Below are positions 6,375 to 13,215 of a DNA stretch of 32,485 bases, piece after piece; within the stretch, counting starts at the first letter, position 1; every line of letters starts with the position of its first letter. Both the position numbers and the translations under genes were made by a program. Source of the stretch: a virus. The notes below the pieces were generated by a model. It was not told the DNA's origin, did not search any database, and was given only the letters and a program-made list of their open reading frames with translations. The stretch covers positions 1 to 32,485 of IMG/VR virus record IMGVR_UViG_3300033064_003691; one strand, given 5' to 3'.

Positions 6375-8633
6375 TTATGGTTTTGCCGTTGCCTCTGTTT
6401 TTGGCTTCGGCGCGGCGTCGCCGCCGCCGTCAATGGCGGCGATCATGCCGGCGCGGTCGGCGAAGGTCAGTTCGGGCGGGATCCAGCCGACGGGCAGTTG
6501 GCCGGCCAGTTCCGTCACCAGTTCGGCCTTTGACTTCGGGCGGGTCGGGTCGCCGCACAGGTCGGAATGGTGGGTGGCGGTGACGCCGTGCGCCATGGCC
6601 TGCAAGCGCGGCAGCCGGAACATGCCGAGAAATTCCGTCAAGTCCCTGGGTGTATCGACCGGGCTGTCGGCCTGCGCGCCAGTGGCCTCGGCAATGGCCA
6701 GGGTCAATTCGCTGTCGCCCAGGGTGGGTTGATAGCCGGGCCAGCAACCGACCTGGCGGGCGACAAGATGCTGAAAGATCTCGGCACAATGGCCGGGGTT
6801 GGCGGTCAACCAGCGGAAGGTGGCGGCATCATCGACGCTGTCGGTCCGCCAGCCGTCGCCGGTGATTTTCAGGGCGCCGGCCTTTGCCAGGGGCGCCAAC
6901 AGCGCCTTGGTATCGGCGATCAATGCCGGGTGGCCGTCGGGCGCCATGTCGTCGGGGCTGAACGGGTCGGCGCTGATCTTGACTTCGCCGGCGCCGTAGC
7001 GGTGCAACAGGGGCAGGATCACCAGGGCCATGGCGACCGCCTCCATATGGCCGTGGCCAATATTGGGGTGGGCGATGGCCCGCTGCAAGGCCTTGGTCTT
7101 TTCGCCCTGGCAAAGAATGATCGTCTTGCCGGTGACGGTTGCCGATGGCAGCTTGACGGCGGGTTCGGTGGTGGTGGTGCCGGTATTGGTGTCGGCGTCG
7201 GTGTCGGCCTTGCCTTTGCCGGCGTCGCGAAGATCGATATAGTCGACGCGAATTTGCACGGTCAGGGCGGTGTCGTAGATGATCAGGGCGCCGGCCCTGG
7301 GATCGTCCGGGCTGACGCGCTGATAGTTGCTGCTTTCGCCGTCGGCGTAGTCGCGCTTGGCGATGCGTTTGACCCAGGCGTATTGCCCGGCCAGTTCGGC
7401 CTCTTTGGCATCGATGGCGGCGGCCTGCAAACGGCGATATTGCACCATGTCCTCGAAATAGCCTTCGCCGTATAGCAGCGGCGCGATGGCTTTGCCGTTC
7501 TCGATCGCGGTGTCGCCGTTGGCATCCAGGATGATGCCGTCATAGAGCGCCAGATCAAACAGGGCCTGGCCGACCAGGGGGCTTTCCAAAGCGAGGCGGT
7601 CGCGGCTATCGCCGGCGTCCCAGCCATAGCCCTGGGCGATTTCGTCCAGGCATTCGGCCTGCAATTCACGGCTGGCCATGGTCAACACCTGGGCATGATC
7701 CAGGCTGATAGTGCCAGCAACCAGGGCGCCTTGCGCCTCTGGCGTCAGGGAGGTTGACAGGCGCAGGCGCTTTTGCACATAGCGCCGCGACATGCCGATG
7801 GCCTCGGCGATCCGCGCCGTCGCCCTGCCATCCCCATCCGCTCTATCGCAATAGGCCCGGAAGGCGTTGGCTTCATCCATGGGGGATAGGTTTTCGCGCT
7901 GTAGATTTTCCGTCATGGCGGCGAACAATACCTGGTCGTCGGAAAGATCGCGGACCAGGACCGGCACGATGTAGCTGTCGGCGTCGATCCTGCCGTCGTC
8001 GGCCAATTTATGGAGGGCGCGCAGGCGGCGGTTGCCGGCTATGACTTCGAAGCGCACCAGGTCGCCGACTTCATCGTCGGTGCGGTTTTCGGGGCTGGGC
8101 CGGGCGACAAGGTTTTGCAGCAGGCCCTGGGCCAGAATGCTATCGGCCAAGGCGGCGATTTCGCCGGCGTCAAAAATGGTGCGGGGGTTGAGCGGGCAGG
8201 CGTCAAGGTCGTCGACGGCGATATATTGCAGTTCGCCGCCATGATCACCGGCAATGGCGCCGGTGCTGAAACCGTTACTGTCCAGGCTTGGCGAACGGCG
8301 TTCGCCGCCGTCCATTTCGACAAGGTCGGCGTCGGCGGTGGGGGCCTTGTCGGCGGCGGCGATGGAGGCGACGGCGGCGCGGCCCAGGGCCGACAATGTG
8401 TCGGGCTTGCGTTGCAACAGGCCCTTGTCGACCAGTTCTTTCAGGGCGTTGCCGACGGTCGATTTGCCTATGGCCAGGGCCTTGCCGGTATCGCGGACAC
8501 TGGGCAGATCCTCGCCGCGTTCAAGGGTGGCGCCGGCGAAACCGAGGACCAGGACGGCATTCTCGGAGAGGCTGGCCAGGGCGGCGATATAGGAGGCGGC
8601 GGTGAATGTGGTGACGTGAGCGGTGGCGTTCAT
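6375..8633 (-). CDS. large ParB-like protein with N-terminal winged helix
   Basis: A 752-residue protein, much longer than a typical ParB (about 300). Residues 20-80 look like a MarR-type winged helix (SVRDTGKALAIGKSTVGNAL, then VDKGLLQR). Residues 137-250 carry the ParB N-domain: NPR at 149-151, GNRRLRAL at 200-207 and ENLQRENLSPMDEA at 242-255. Residues about 270-292 form the ParB/KorB HTH (IAEAIGMSRRYVQKRLRL). The C-terminal 450 residues are not recognised and include a Thr/Asp-rich linker near 480-500. Such proteins occur in plasmids and phages and may segregate DNA, regulate genes or (in some) cut DNA; the ParB fold suggests nucleotide binding at GNRR. The start has GGGAG upstream. A 17-bp palindrome lies within the coding sequence at 8290-8306. 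Confidence 0.85.
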   Translation of the reverse strand: MNATAHVTTFTAASYIAALASLSENAVLVLGFAGATLERGEDLPSVRDTGKALAIGKSTVGNALKELVDKGLLQRKPDTLSALGRAAVASIAAADKAPTADADLVEMDGGERRSPSLDSNGFSTGAIAGDHGGELQYIAVDDLDACPLNPRTIFDAGEIAALADSILAQGLLQNLVARPSPENRTDDEVGDLVRFEVIAGNRRLRALHKLADDGRIDADSYIVPVLVRDLSDDQVLFAAMTENLQRENLSPMDEANAFRAYCDRADGDGRATARIAEAIGMSRRYVQKRLRLSTSLTPEAQGALVAGTISLDHAQVLTMASRELQAECLDEIAQGYGWDAGDSRDRLALESPLVGQALFDLALYDGIILDANGDTAIENGKAIAPLLYGEGYFEDMVQYRRLQAAAIDAKEAELAGQYAWVKRIAKRDYADGESSNYQRVSPDDPRAGALIIYDTALTVQIRVDYIDLRDAGKGKADTDADTNTGTTTTEPAVKLPSATVTGKTIILCQGEKTKALQRAIAHPNIGHGHMEAVAMALVILPLLHRYGAGEVKISADPFSPDDMAPDGHPALIADTKALLAPLAKAGALKITGDGWRTDSVDDAATFRWLTANPGHCAEIFQHLVARQVGCWPGYQPTLGDSELTLAIAEATGAQADSPVDTPRDLTEFLGMFRLPRLQAMAHGVTATHHSDLCGDPTRPKSKAELVTELAGQLPVGWIPPELTFADRAGMIAAIDGGGDAAPKPKTEATAKP
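8290..8306. repeat. 17-bp palindrome GGCGAACGGCGTTCGCC, copy 1
   Basis: Perfect 7-bp arms surround GGC. It lies inside the ParB-like gene, in the linker between its winged helix and ParB domains. The same palindrome, with at most one centre change, occurs at 19174-19190 and 26881-26897. Confidence 0.6.
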
Positions 8634-8881
8634 GTCTTGTATTCTCCCTGTGGGTTAAGTCTGTACCAATGGCTGTTACGGTTGCGGCGCCAGCGTTCGT
8701 TGGTCCGGGCATGGCGGACGCCGACCCGGCCCATGAAGTTGGCGACCGGGTAATTTTTATCGAGGAAATCCTGGGCGGCCCGGCGCGTTGCATGGCGGAT
8801 GGCGCTGTCCCTGCCGTTCGGCAGTTCGATGATCCAGGGCGGCAGGCAGGGTTCGCGCCGGGGTGTCGTGGCGTCGATCAT
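8630..8881 (-). CDS. small basic hypothetical phage protein
   Basis: An 83-residue protein, rich in Arg and His with a C-terminal RNRNSHWYRLNPQGEYKT. No family is recognised. Its start overlaps the upstream stop and its own stop overlaps the ParB-like start (ATGA at 8630-8633), so all three are probably translated in a coupled way. Codon use and composition match the neighbours. Confidence 0.65.
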   Translation of the reverse strand: MIDATTPRREPCLPPWIIELPNGRDSAIRHATRRAAQDFLDKNYPVANFMGRVGVRHARTNERWRRNRNSHWYRLNPQGEYKT

Positions 8882-9186
8882 TGGCTGGCCTCCCCACCGG
8901 CGGCCTGACCGCCGGCATCTTCAAGATTGCGGGCGGCTTTAGCCGCGCGCATGAGAGCGCGGCGGGCGCGGGGCAGGGTGGCGTAATGGCCCAGCACGGT
9001 CAGGTCGGGGGTGATGGCGCGCCAGCAGCGGCGGCCGGCATGTTCGGGGTGTTCGACCCGGCGGGCGCGGCCCAGCTTTATATAGCCGTCGCGCAGAATG
9101 CGGATCTGGCCCAGGCGAACGCCCCGGCCATGGGCCGGCGCCACGCCGCCGCCGGATAGGATGGAAAGATGCCAGCGGGCGGTCAT
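8878..9186 (-). CDS. hypothetical phage protein
   Basis: A 102-residue basic protein. The N-terminus is MTARWHLSILSGGGVAPAHG, and a beta-rich middle (IRILRDGYIKLGRARR) is followed by an Ala/Arg-rich helical C-terminus. No known domain is seen. The ATG at 9186 overlaps the stop of the HTH gene (ATGA); an upstream in-frame ATG at 9255 would run into that gene and is rejected. Confidence 0.6.
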   Translation of the reverse strand: MTARWHLSILSGGGVAPAHGRGVRLGQIRILRDGYIKLGRARRVEHPEHAGRRCWRAITPDLTVLGHYATLPRARRALMRAAKAARNLEDAGGQAAGGEASQ

Positions 9187-9422
9187 GGCGCGGCTGCCTT
9201 CCCGCCGGTGGTGTCGCCGGCATTGCCGCCGGCGGCTTCCAGGTCGGCCAGCCATTTATCCAGGGACGCGGGGAAGGCGGCGAGGCCGACGCCGGCGATA
9301 TTGAAGATCGGCGGGTTGGCCTTGCGCCGGATTTCGTAAACCTTGGCGCGGCTCATGCCCAGGTGCGCGCCGATGGCGTCGGCGCCATAGAGCGGTGTTT
9401 GTGGTTTGATGGCGGCGGTCAT
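9183..9422 (-). CDS. small HTH (AlpA/excisionase-type) DNA-binding protein
   Basis: A 79-residue protein. LYGADAIGAHLGMSRAKVYE (residues 11-30) is a good winged-HTH match, and the following PPIFNIAGVGLAAFPASLDKW fits the wing and final helix of the HTH_17/AlpA type. This is the second such protein in the leftward arm, the other lying beside integrase at 3701-3940. Being far from the integrase, it is more likely a transcriptional regulator than an excisionase. ATGA overlaps occur at both ends. Confidence 0.7.
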   Translation of the reverse strand: MTAAIKPQTPLYGADAIGAHLGMSRAKVYEIRRKANPPIFNIAGVGLAAFPASLDKWLADLEAAGGNAGDTTGGKAAAP

Positions 9423-10072
9423 GACGCGGCGCCGTCTTGCGGGCGCAGGGCCGCGAAGTGGCCCGGTTCGCCCATGGCGCCATGGGGGGCGCGGGGCGGA
9501 TAGGTAAAGGCGGCGGCGGCGGCGGCGGTGAGTGCGCCGTCGAGGGTCAGCAGACGGTCGGCGATTTCCAGGATCAGGCGGTTAGGCTGGCACCAGGGCG
9601 CGGCTTTGACCAGGGCGGCGCAGGCGCGGGCCGCCGCTTCCACATGGTCGCTTATGGGGTCGCGGCCCGCCTCGCCAACGGGATTGGCGGGCATGGCCAA
9701 GGCCAGGGCCAGGGCCGGCGAGCGTGACAGGGCGGCGCGGCAGGCGATCAGGATGCGCCCGCCCGCCGTGCCGGCGACGATTTCGTCGCGAAAGGATAGT
9801 GCCAGCCGCACATGGCTGGCATCGGGCGCCCGCCATGGCATGGCATAGGGCGTTTCAATGTCGTGGCAGTACAGGCACAGCACGGGCGTGCTGTCCCTGC
9901 CAGCCAGGCCCCGGTCGCTGTGGGGCACACTGTAGGGCACACGGGCCGGGCGACGATAGCCGGCGCGGCCGGGGGAAATAGCCAGGATGACGCCATCGGC
10001 GCGCCAATCGGTGACGGCCTGGGCGATCTGGTCTTCCCGGCAAATAGCCAATGGGTGTGCGGCGGCGGGCAT
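9419..10072 (-). CDS. phage-encoded protein resembling predicted tyrosine phosphatases
   Basis: A 217-residue protein. ILIACRAALSRSPALALALA (107-126) contains the CX5R signature of cysteine phosphatases (C111, R117, then S118). Flanking features also match bacterial predicted tyrosine phosphatases (COG5350-like): CHDIETP near 69-75, HVRLALSFRDE near 87-97, and a C-terminal QPNRLILEIADRLL. Two signature positions differ: the His before Cys is Ala, and the usual Gly is Ala, so activity may be reduced or lost. The start at 10072 shares one base with the upstream stop (TGATG). The role is unknown; modifying or sensing host phosphoproteins is possible but not shown. Family membership is inferred by eye. 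Confidence 0.6.
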   Translation of the reverse strand: MPAAAHPLAICREDQIAQAVTDWRADGVILAISPGRAGYRRPARVPYSVPHSDRGLAGRDSTPVLCLYCHDIETPYAMPWRAPDASHVRLALSFRDEIVAGTAGGRILIACRAALSRSPALALALAMPANPVGEAGRDPISDHVEAAARACAALVKAAPWCQPNRLILEIADRLLTLDGALTAAAAAAFTYPPRAPHGAMGEPGHFAALRPQDGAAS

Positions 10073-10395
10073 CAGGCGGCGCCGTTGGGGTTGTTGCCGG
10101 TAGGGTCGTCGCCATAGTGGGCGAAGATTTCATCCTCGCCGGCGGCGCGGCGCAGGCCGCCGGGCGCCTGAATAATCCAGCCGTTGCCCAGGCGCCCGAC
10201 TAGAATGCCGTGGCCGAAGCCTTCGACGGCGACCCGGTCGCCGATGCGGTGGAGGAATGGCCGCGGTGGGCCTGGGGGTGGGTTTAGGGGTGAGGTTGGG
10301 AGTGCGGCGTCGGCGTCCCGGTAAAGCGCCTCGGCGGCCGCCGCGTCGAGGGCGCGCGTTTTGCGGTATTCGTCAAGATTGGTAATTTCCGCCAT
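10072..10395 (-). CDS. first gene of the leftward operon, hypothetical
   Basis: A 107-residue protein starting MAEITNLDEYRKTRALDAAA. The C-terminal half has IGDRVAVEGFGHGILVGRLG and an acidic end, suggesting a small beta barrel. The N-terminal ITNLDEYRKTRAL pattern is common in small alphaproteobacterial phage proteins of unknown role. The start at 10395 has GGAGATAG upstream. An in-frame ATG at 10467 lies within the promoter and is rejected. Transcription probably begins about 35 bases upstream, under the operator at 10445-10461. Confidence 0.65.
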   Translation of the reverse strand: MAEITNLDEYRKTRALDAAAAEALYRDADAALPTSPLNPPPGPPRPFLHRIGDRVAVEGFGHGILVGRLGNGWIIQAPGGLRRAAGEDEIFAHYGDDPTGNNPNGAA

Positions 10396-10438
10396 GACCG
10401 CTATCTCCGTTCCGTTCGGTATGTTCGGTGACGGTGGG

Positions 10439-10467
10439 AATTTGTACTCCGGAATGGAGTATGTCAA
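10439..10467 (-). promoter_or_regulatory. leftward early promoter (PL-like) with operator in its spacer
   Basis: On the minus strand a perfect TTGACA (10467-10462) is followed after exactly 17 bases by CAAATT (10444-10439), a weak -10. The 17-base spacer is the operator palindrome itself. It precedes the operon running to integrase, and bound repressor would directly block RNA polymerase. Confidence 0.7.
10445..10461. promoter_or_regulatory. phage operator, copy 1 (TACTCC-N5-GGAGTA)
   Basis: TACTCC (10445-10450) and GGAGTA (10456-10461) form a perfect 6-bp inverted repeat with spacer GGAAT. The same site with one spacer change lies at 12203-12219, between the repressor and cro. Two copies at the two divergent control regions strongly suggest the binding site of the repressor, Cro or both. 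Confidence 0.8.
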
Positions 10468-10545
10468 GAAAAATAATAATCGAATACGGGTTTATGAATT
10501 GTTTTCCGGTTCTGCTACCGTGTTTGCAGCCGTTGGGGGAAAGCC

Positions 10546-10887
10546 ATGACCGAGCGTATCAAGGTGATTGTACGGGGCAGCGAGGATGAGCCGTACCGGG
10601 TGGTGATCACGCGGGCGGACGGCGGTTTCACCGCCACCTGCACCTGCAAGGCCGGGCGTTATGGGCAGTGGTGCAAGCACCGACTGTGGGTATTGCGTGG
10701 CGAGACGAAGGGCGTGGTGGCCGGCGATGTGGCCGCCGCCGTGGCGCTGATCGCGGGCAGCGATATAGAGCTGTTGCTGGCCGACTATGCCGAGGCCGAT
10801 GCGGAAATGGCGCGTGTCAAGCGGCGGCGTGATGGTCTGGTTGGGCGATTGAAGGAAACTTTTGGCATCCACGGCAAGCCGAAATAG
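10546..10887 (+). CDS. small SWIM zinc-finger protein
   Basis: A 113-residue protein. TCTCKAGRYGQWCKH (31-45) gives the CxC-Xn-CxH SWIM pattern (C32, C34, C43, H45), preceded by a beta-hairpin-like VVITRADGGFTA. The C-terminal half is helical and charged. SWIM domains bind DNA or proteins; here the domain stands almost alone. The start has GGGGGAAAG upstream. The gene reads rightward from the operator/promoter region at 10445, opposite to the left operon, and is followed after 29 bases by an unknown gene. It may be a lysogeny-expressed accessory gene, since it points toward the repressor and is not part of either early arm. Confidence 0.8.
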   Translation: MTERIKVIVRGSEDEPYRVVITRADGGFTATCTCKAGRYGQWCKHRLWVLRGETKGVVAGDVAAAVALIAGSDIELLLADYAEADAEMARVKRRRDGLVGRLKETFGIHGKPK

Positions 10888-10916
10888 GCTGGCGTGGTTG
10901 ATGGAATAGAGCCGCA

Positions 10917-11402
10917 ATGGCGCTCTGGAGCAAAGACCTGGGGATTGAATTCACCGCCAGCCACCCTTTGGGCGATGGTTACCGCCTGGCCGTGGGCTGG
11001 TGCTATGACCTGCGCTGGGCATCCCGCGCGGCCATGGGTATCCGTTATCGGAAGGCGGCGCCGTCGTCGCGGCAAAACGGGGCCTGGGTGCGCCGAAATC
11101 CACCGTTTTTGAGCTTTGAAGTCGGGCATATTTTCTATGACCATCCCCTGCCAAGGGAGGGTCTCTGGCCGCAAACGTGGTATCTATTGACCTCGATCGT
11201 GCAGGTCGAAACGGCCACACCGGACACCCTTGACGGCAGTGAATTCCGGTCTGGTCAAGTGACCTTTGACGTGACGCCGGTAAAAGACGCGGAGAAAGTC
11301 GGGGCCGATGCGGTGCGGCATGTCATGAGCCAGGCGGATTTTGTTGAATTTCTGAGGCTGGGTAAGTCCGCCGCTAAAAAACCGGCTTCTGAACAAATTT
11401 GA
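10917..11402 (+). CDS. hypothetical protein, accessory gene next to the repressor
   Basis: A 161-residue protein, MALWSKDLGIEFTASHPLGD at the start, rich in Trp and aromatic residues (GLWPQTWYLLTSIVQVETAT) and looking beta-rich. No family is recognised. The ribosome-binding site is weak. The 3' end overlaps the 3' end of the repressor gene by 29 bases in convergent orientation, which is unusual. It may be co-transcribed with the SWIM gene at 10546. No signal peptide or membrane segment is seen. Confidence 0.65.
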   Translation: MALWSKDLGIEFTASHPLGDGYRLAVGWCYDLRWASRAAMGIRYRKAAPSSRQNGAWVRRNPPFLSFEVGHIFYDHPLPREGLWPQTWYLLTSIVQVETATPDTLDGSEFRSGQVTFDVTPVKDAEKVGADAVRHVMSQADFVEFLRLGKSAAKKPASEQI

Positions 11403-12135
11403 TGCAGCCCAGAATTTCTGCCTCGTCGGCGTCATCGGGTTGATAGTCGATATCCCGTTTTTCCGGCGAAAATGAGCGCATCCGCTCGTCAAGGCCGTTG
11501 TGCCGGCGTGGCGTGGCCTGGATCATGATGGTATTCGGCAGGCGCTTGTTGCTGCTGCGTACGATAACGACGATATCCCCGGTCACCGAACGATCAATGA
11601 TCCCCGCCAATGTTTCGAAGCTGTCGTCCGCGCCGCGCGTGGTCAGGAAACGTTGTGCGACTACCTGTTGACCAATTTGTAATGGTCCCGTTAGGGCGTC
11701 GAGGCGTTGGACGATAAGCACGGTCTGTGGTGGATAGTCCATGTAATCCGCCGAGTCGTCTAAAATTTCGGCGGCGAAATAGTCGTCTGGATTTTCGAGC
11801 CGCCGCACCTGTACCCGGTCCAAGGGTTTGTTGGGCGCGTGAAAATGGCTGGGGTGCACGTCGCTTTCATGGGCGGCGATGGTTGTTGTCAGCGGCACGG
11901 TTGGTGCCGGTCGTTTGCCGAAAAGTTCGCTGGCATCAACCTGTAGCGCGGCGGCAAGTTTGCCAATTTCTTCCGATTTCAGGCGCCGTTCGCGGCGTTC
12001 GTAGTGCCCCACGGCATTGCCGCTAAGGCCGGCCAGATCGCCAAGCTGCGCCTGGGTGAGATTGCGCGCTTCGCGCAGCTCCCGCAAGCGCTCGGGCGCC
12101 GGGTCGTTTTCGGCGATTTGTGCTGACGCATTCAT
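11374..12135 (-). CDS. XRE-family phage repressor (CI-like)
   Basis: A 253-residue protein. An N-terminal HTH (ERLRELREARNLTQAQLGDL, then GLSGNAVGHYERRERRLKSE) is followed by a linker and a C-terminal domain that looks like the LexA/CI S24 fold (PPQTVLIVQRLDALTGPLQI; GIIDRSVTGDIVVIVRSSNK). The usual Ser-Met and Lys of the autoprotease are not clearly present: DDSAD stands where GDSM is expected and no VKR motif is seen. No Ala-Gly cleavage site is obvious. The start at 12135 is the ATG nearest the HTH; an ATG at 12171 in frame would add 12 residues and neither has a good ribosome-binding site. Operators lie at 12203 and 10445. It presumably maintains lysogeny. Confidence 0.88.
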   Translation of the reverse strand: MNASAQIAENDPAPERLRELREARNLTQAQLGDLAGLSGNAVGHYERRERRLKSEEIGKLAAALQVDASELFGKRPAPTVPLTTTIAAHESDVHPSHFHAPNKPLDRVQVRRLENPDDYFAAEILDDSADYMDYPPQTVLIVQRLDALTGPLQIGQQVVAQRFLTTRGADDSFETLAGIIDRSVTGDIVVIVRSSNKRLPNTIMIQATPRRHNGLDERMRSFSPEKRDIDYQPDDADEAEILGCIKFVQKPVF

Positions 12136-12194
12136 GGCCCCTTGAATGGCAAAGGTGTGCGGTTGCGTCATGTTGCAAATTTGAATTTCCACGC

Positions 12195-12223
12195 TTGCAC
12201 GATACTCCGAAATGGAGTACACG
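12195..12223 (+). promoter_or_regulatory. tentative rightward promoter (PR-like) over operator 2
   Basis: TTGCAC (12195-12200), a 17-base spacer and TACACG (12218-12223) flank the operator, mirroring the layout at the leftward promoter. The -10 match is poor, so this is tentative. The repressor's own promoter should lie in the same interval on the opposite strand. Confidence 0.4.
12203..12219. promoter_or_regulatory. phage operator, copy 2 (TACTCC-N5-GGAGTA)
   Basis: TACTCC (12203-12208) and GGAGTA (12214-12219) with spacer GAAAT. It matches the operator at 10445-10461 in 16 of 17 positions. It sits between the divergent repressor and Cro-like genes, where CI/Cro control would be expected. 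Confidence 0.8.
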
Positions 12224-12270
12224 GGAATAGCTACATATTGTGGGGCTTGCCCCGAATTGGGGAAGATGTT

Positions 12271-12519
12271 GTGAAACTTGGCCATTGGATCATCAGCGAA
12301 AAGATCAATTTCTCCGTTCTGGCGCAGCGCACGGGGTGCAAGCCCGACACGACGCGGCGGCATTGTCTGCCGATCGGCGACCCGGACCACCGGCTGCCAC
12401 GGATCGACATGATGCAGCAATATTATCTGCTGACCAACGGCGCCGTGACGCCGAATGATTTTTATGATCTGCCGGATCTGCCGGCGGTCCCTGCCGGCAA
12501 GCAGGCCGCCGATGGCTAG
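12271..12519 (+). CDS. Cro-like regulator
   Basis: An 82-residue protein starting at GTG, with GGGGAAG six to thirteen bases upstream. It has a short HTH (ISEKINFSVLAQRTGCKPDT) and the tail IDMMQQYYLLTNGAVTPNDF, a pattern frequent in YdaS/Cro-type regulators of alphaproteobacterial phages. It is the first gene of the rightward arm, divergent from the repressor, with operator 2 in the gap. The frame is open upstream to 12142, but that would cover the operator and overlap the repressor start. The next gene starts inside its last codons. Confidence 0.78.
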   Translation: MKLGHWIISEKINFSVLAQRTGCKPDTTRRHCLPIGDPDHRLPRIDMMQQYYLLTNGAVTPNDFYDLPDLPAVPAGKQAADG

Positions 12520-12955
12520 GCGCGGCTGGCGCAGCGCCGCGCCGTGGGCCGAAAGTGGCGACGATGCCCGGCTGTTGGCGGCGTGGCCGACGAAAAAAAC
12601 GGCGGTGGTTATTGCCCAGGAATTGGGGCGGTCGCTGTCGGCGGTATATAAAAGGTCCAGTTTGTTACGGTTGCCGGATCGGCGGACAATCGCGCGGATC
12701 GAAACGCCGGCCTCCGTGGTCGCGGCGGCGCCGCGCTATTACGACAAGGGCGCCGCTGGGCAGATTAAGAGGCGCGGCGCGCCGGGGGCTTTGCGCCGGG
12801 ATCCGCCGCCGGCCAGCGCCAACGAAAAGAAAATGCGCAAATGCCTGGGCGGCTGCGATCAACAATTCTGGTCTGATCATATCGGCCACCGCATTTGCCA
12901 TTCATGCGCCGGCCGTGGCCATGCGGTCGGCAATTCGAGAAGGCGGGGCGGATGA
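12512..12955 (+). CDS. small HTH protein with C-terminal four-cysteine motif
   Basis: A 147-residue protein. Residues 17-53 (DDARLLAAWPTKKTAVVIAQ, then ELGRSLSAVYKRSSLLRL) look like a GcrA/Myb-like or sigma-region-4-like HTH. The C-terminus has KCLGGC...ICHSC (C111, C115, C129, C132), a possible zinc ribbon. A disordered Arg/Ala/Pro-rich linker joins them. It overlaps cro by eight bases and the next gene by four (ATGA). It is probably a DNA-binding regulator of the rightward early genes; GcrA relationship is suggested only by the HTH pattern. Confidence 0.65.
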   Translation: MARRGWRSAAPWAESGDDARLLAAWPTKKTAVVIAQELGRSLSAVYKRSSLLRLPDRRTIARIETPASVVAAAPRYYDKGAAGQIKRRGAPGALRRDPPPASANEKKMRKCLGGCDQQFWSDHIGHRICHSCAGRGHAVGNSRRRGG

Positions 12956-13215
12956 GCAGCCGCCCGTTAGACTATGCCGCCCATACAATTCCGGGCCAGA
13001 TACCGGGGCGTTGGGCCTCGATCCGCGACGACGGCGTGACCGTCGAATTAATGGCCGGCAATGGCCGTCATTGCGTTTTCGTTCCCATGGAGCCGCGCCA
13101 TTTGTTGGCCCTGGGGGCGGATTGCCTGGAAGCCGCGCGGCGGCACCTGCGGCGCGCGGAATTGGCCGCCGAAAAGGCGCGGCGCGTGCCGCCGCCGCCC
13201 GGGGTCTTCAAATGA
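12952..13215 (+). CDS. hypothetical phage early protein
   Basis: An 87-residue protein beginning MSSRPLDYAAHTIPGQIPGR. The middle (ASIRDDGVTVELMAGNGRHC) suggests a small beta-sheet, and the end is a charged helix followed by PPPP. Not assigned to a family. Start and stop both overlap neighbours (ATGA at 12952-12955 and again at 13212-13215), so it is clearly part of the rightward early operon. Confidence 0.65.
   Translation: MSSRPLDYAAHTIPGQIPGRWASIRDDGVTVELMAGNGRHCVFVPMEPRHLLALGADCLEAARRHLRRAELAAEKARRVPPPPGVFK

Noticed and set aside
5462-6583. Plus-strand frame of 373 codons opposite the leftward operon
   Set aside because: Runs across four well-supported minus-strand genes that overlap by ATGA; low-complexity Gly/Val then Arg-rich composition.
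6567-7475. Plus-strand frame of 302 codons opposite the ParB-like gene
   Set aside because: Gly/Gln/Val-rich antisense artefact; the minus-strand protein has clear ParB motifs.
12142-12270. Upstream ATG start for the Cro-like gene
   Set aside because: It would span the operator and promoter and overlap the repressor start; the GTG at 12271 has a better ribosome-binding site.
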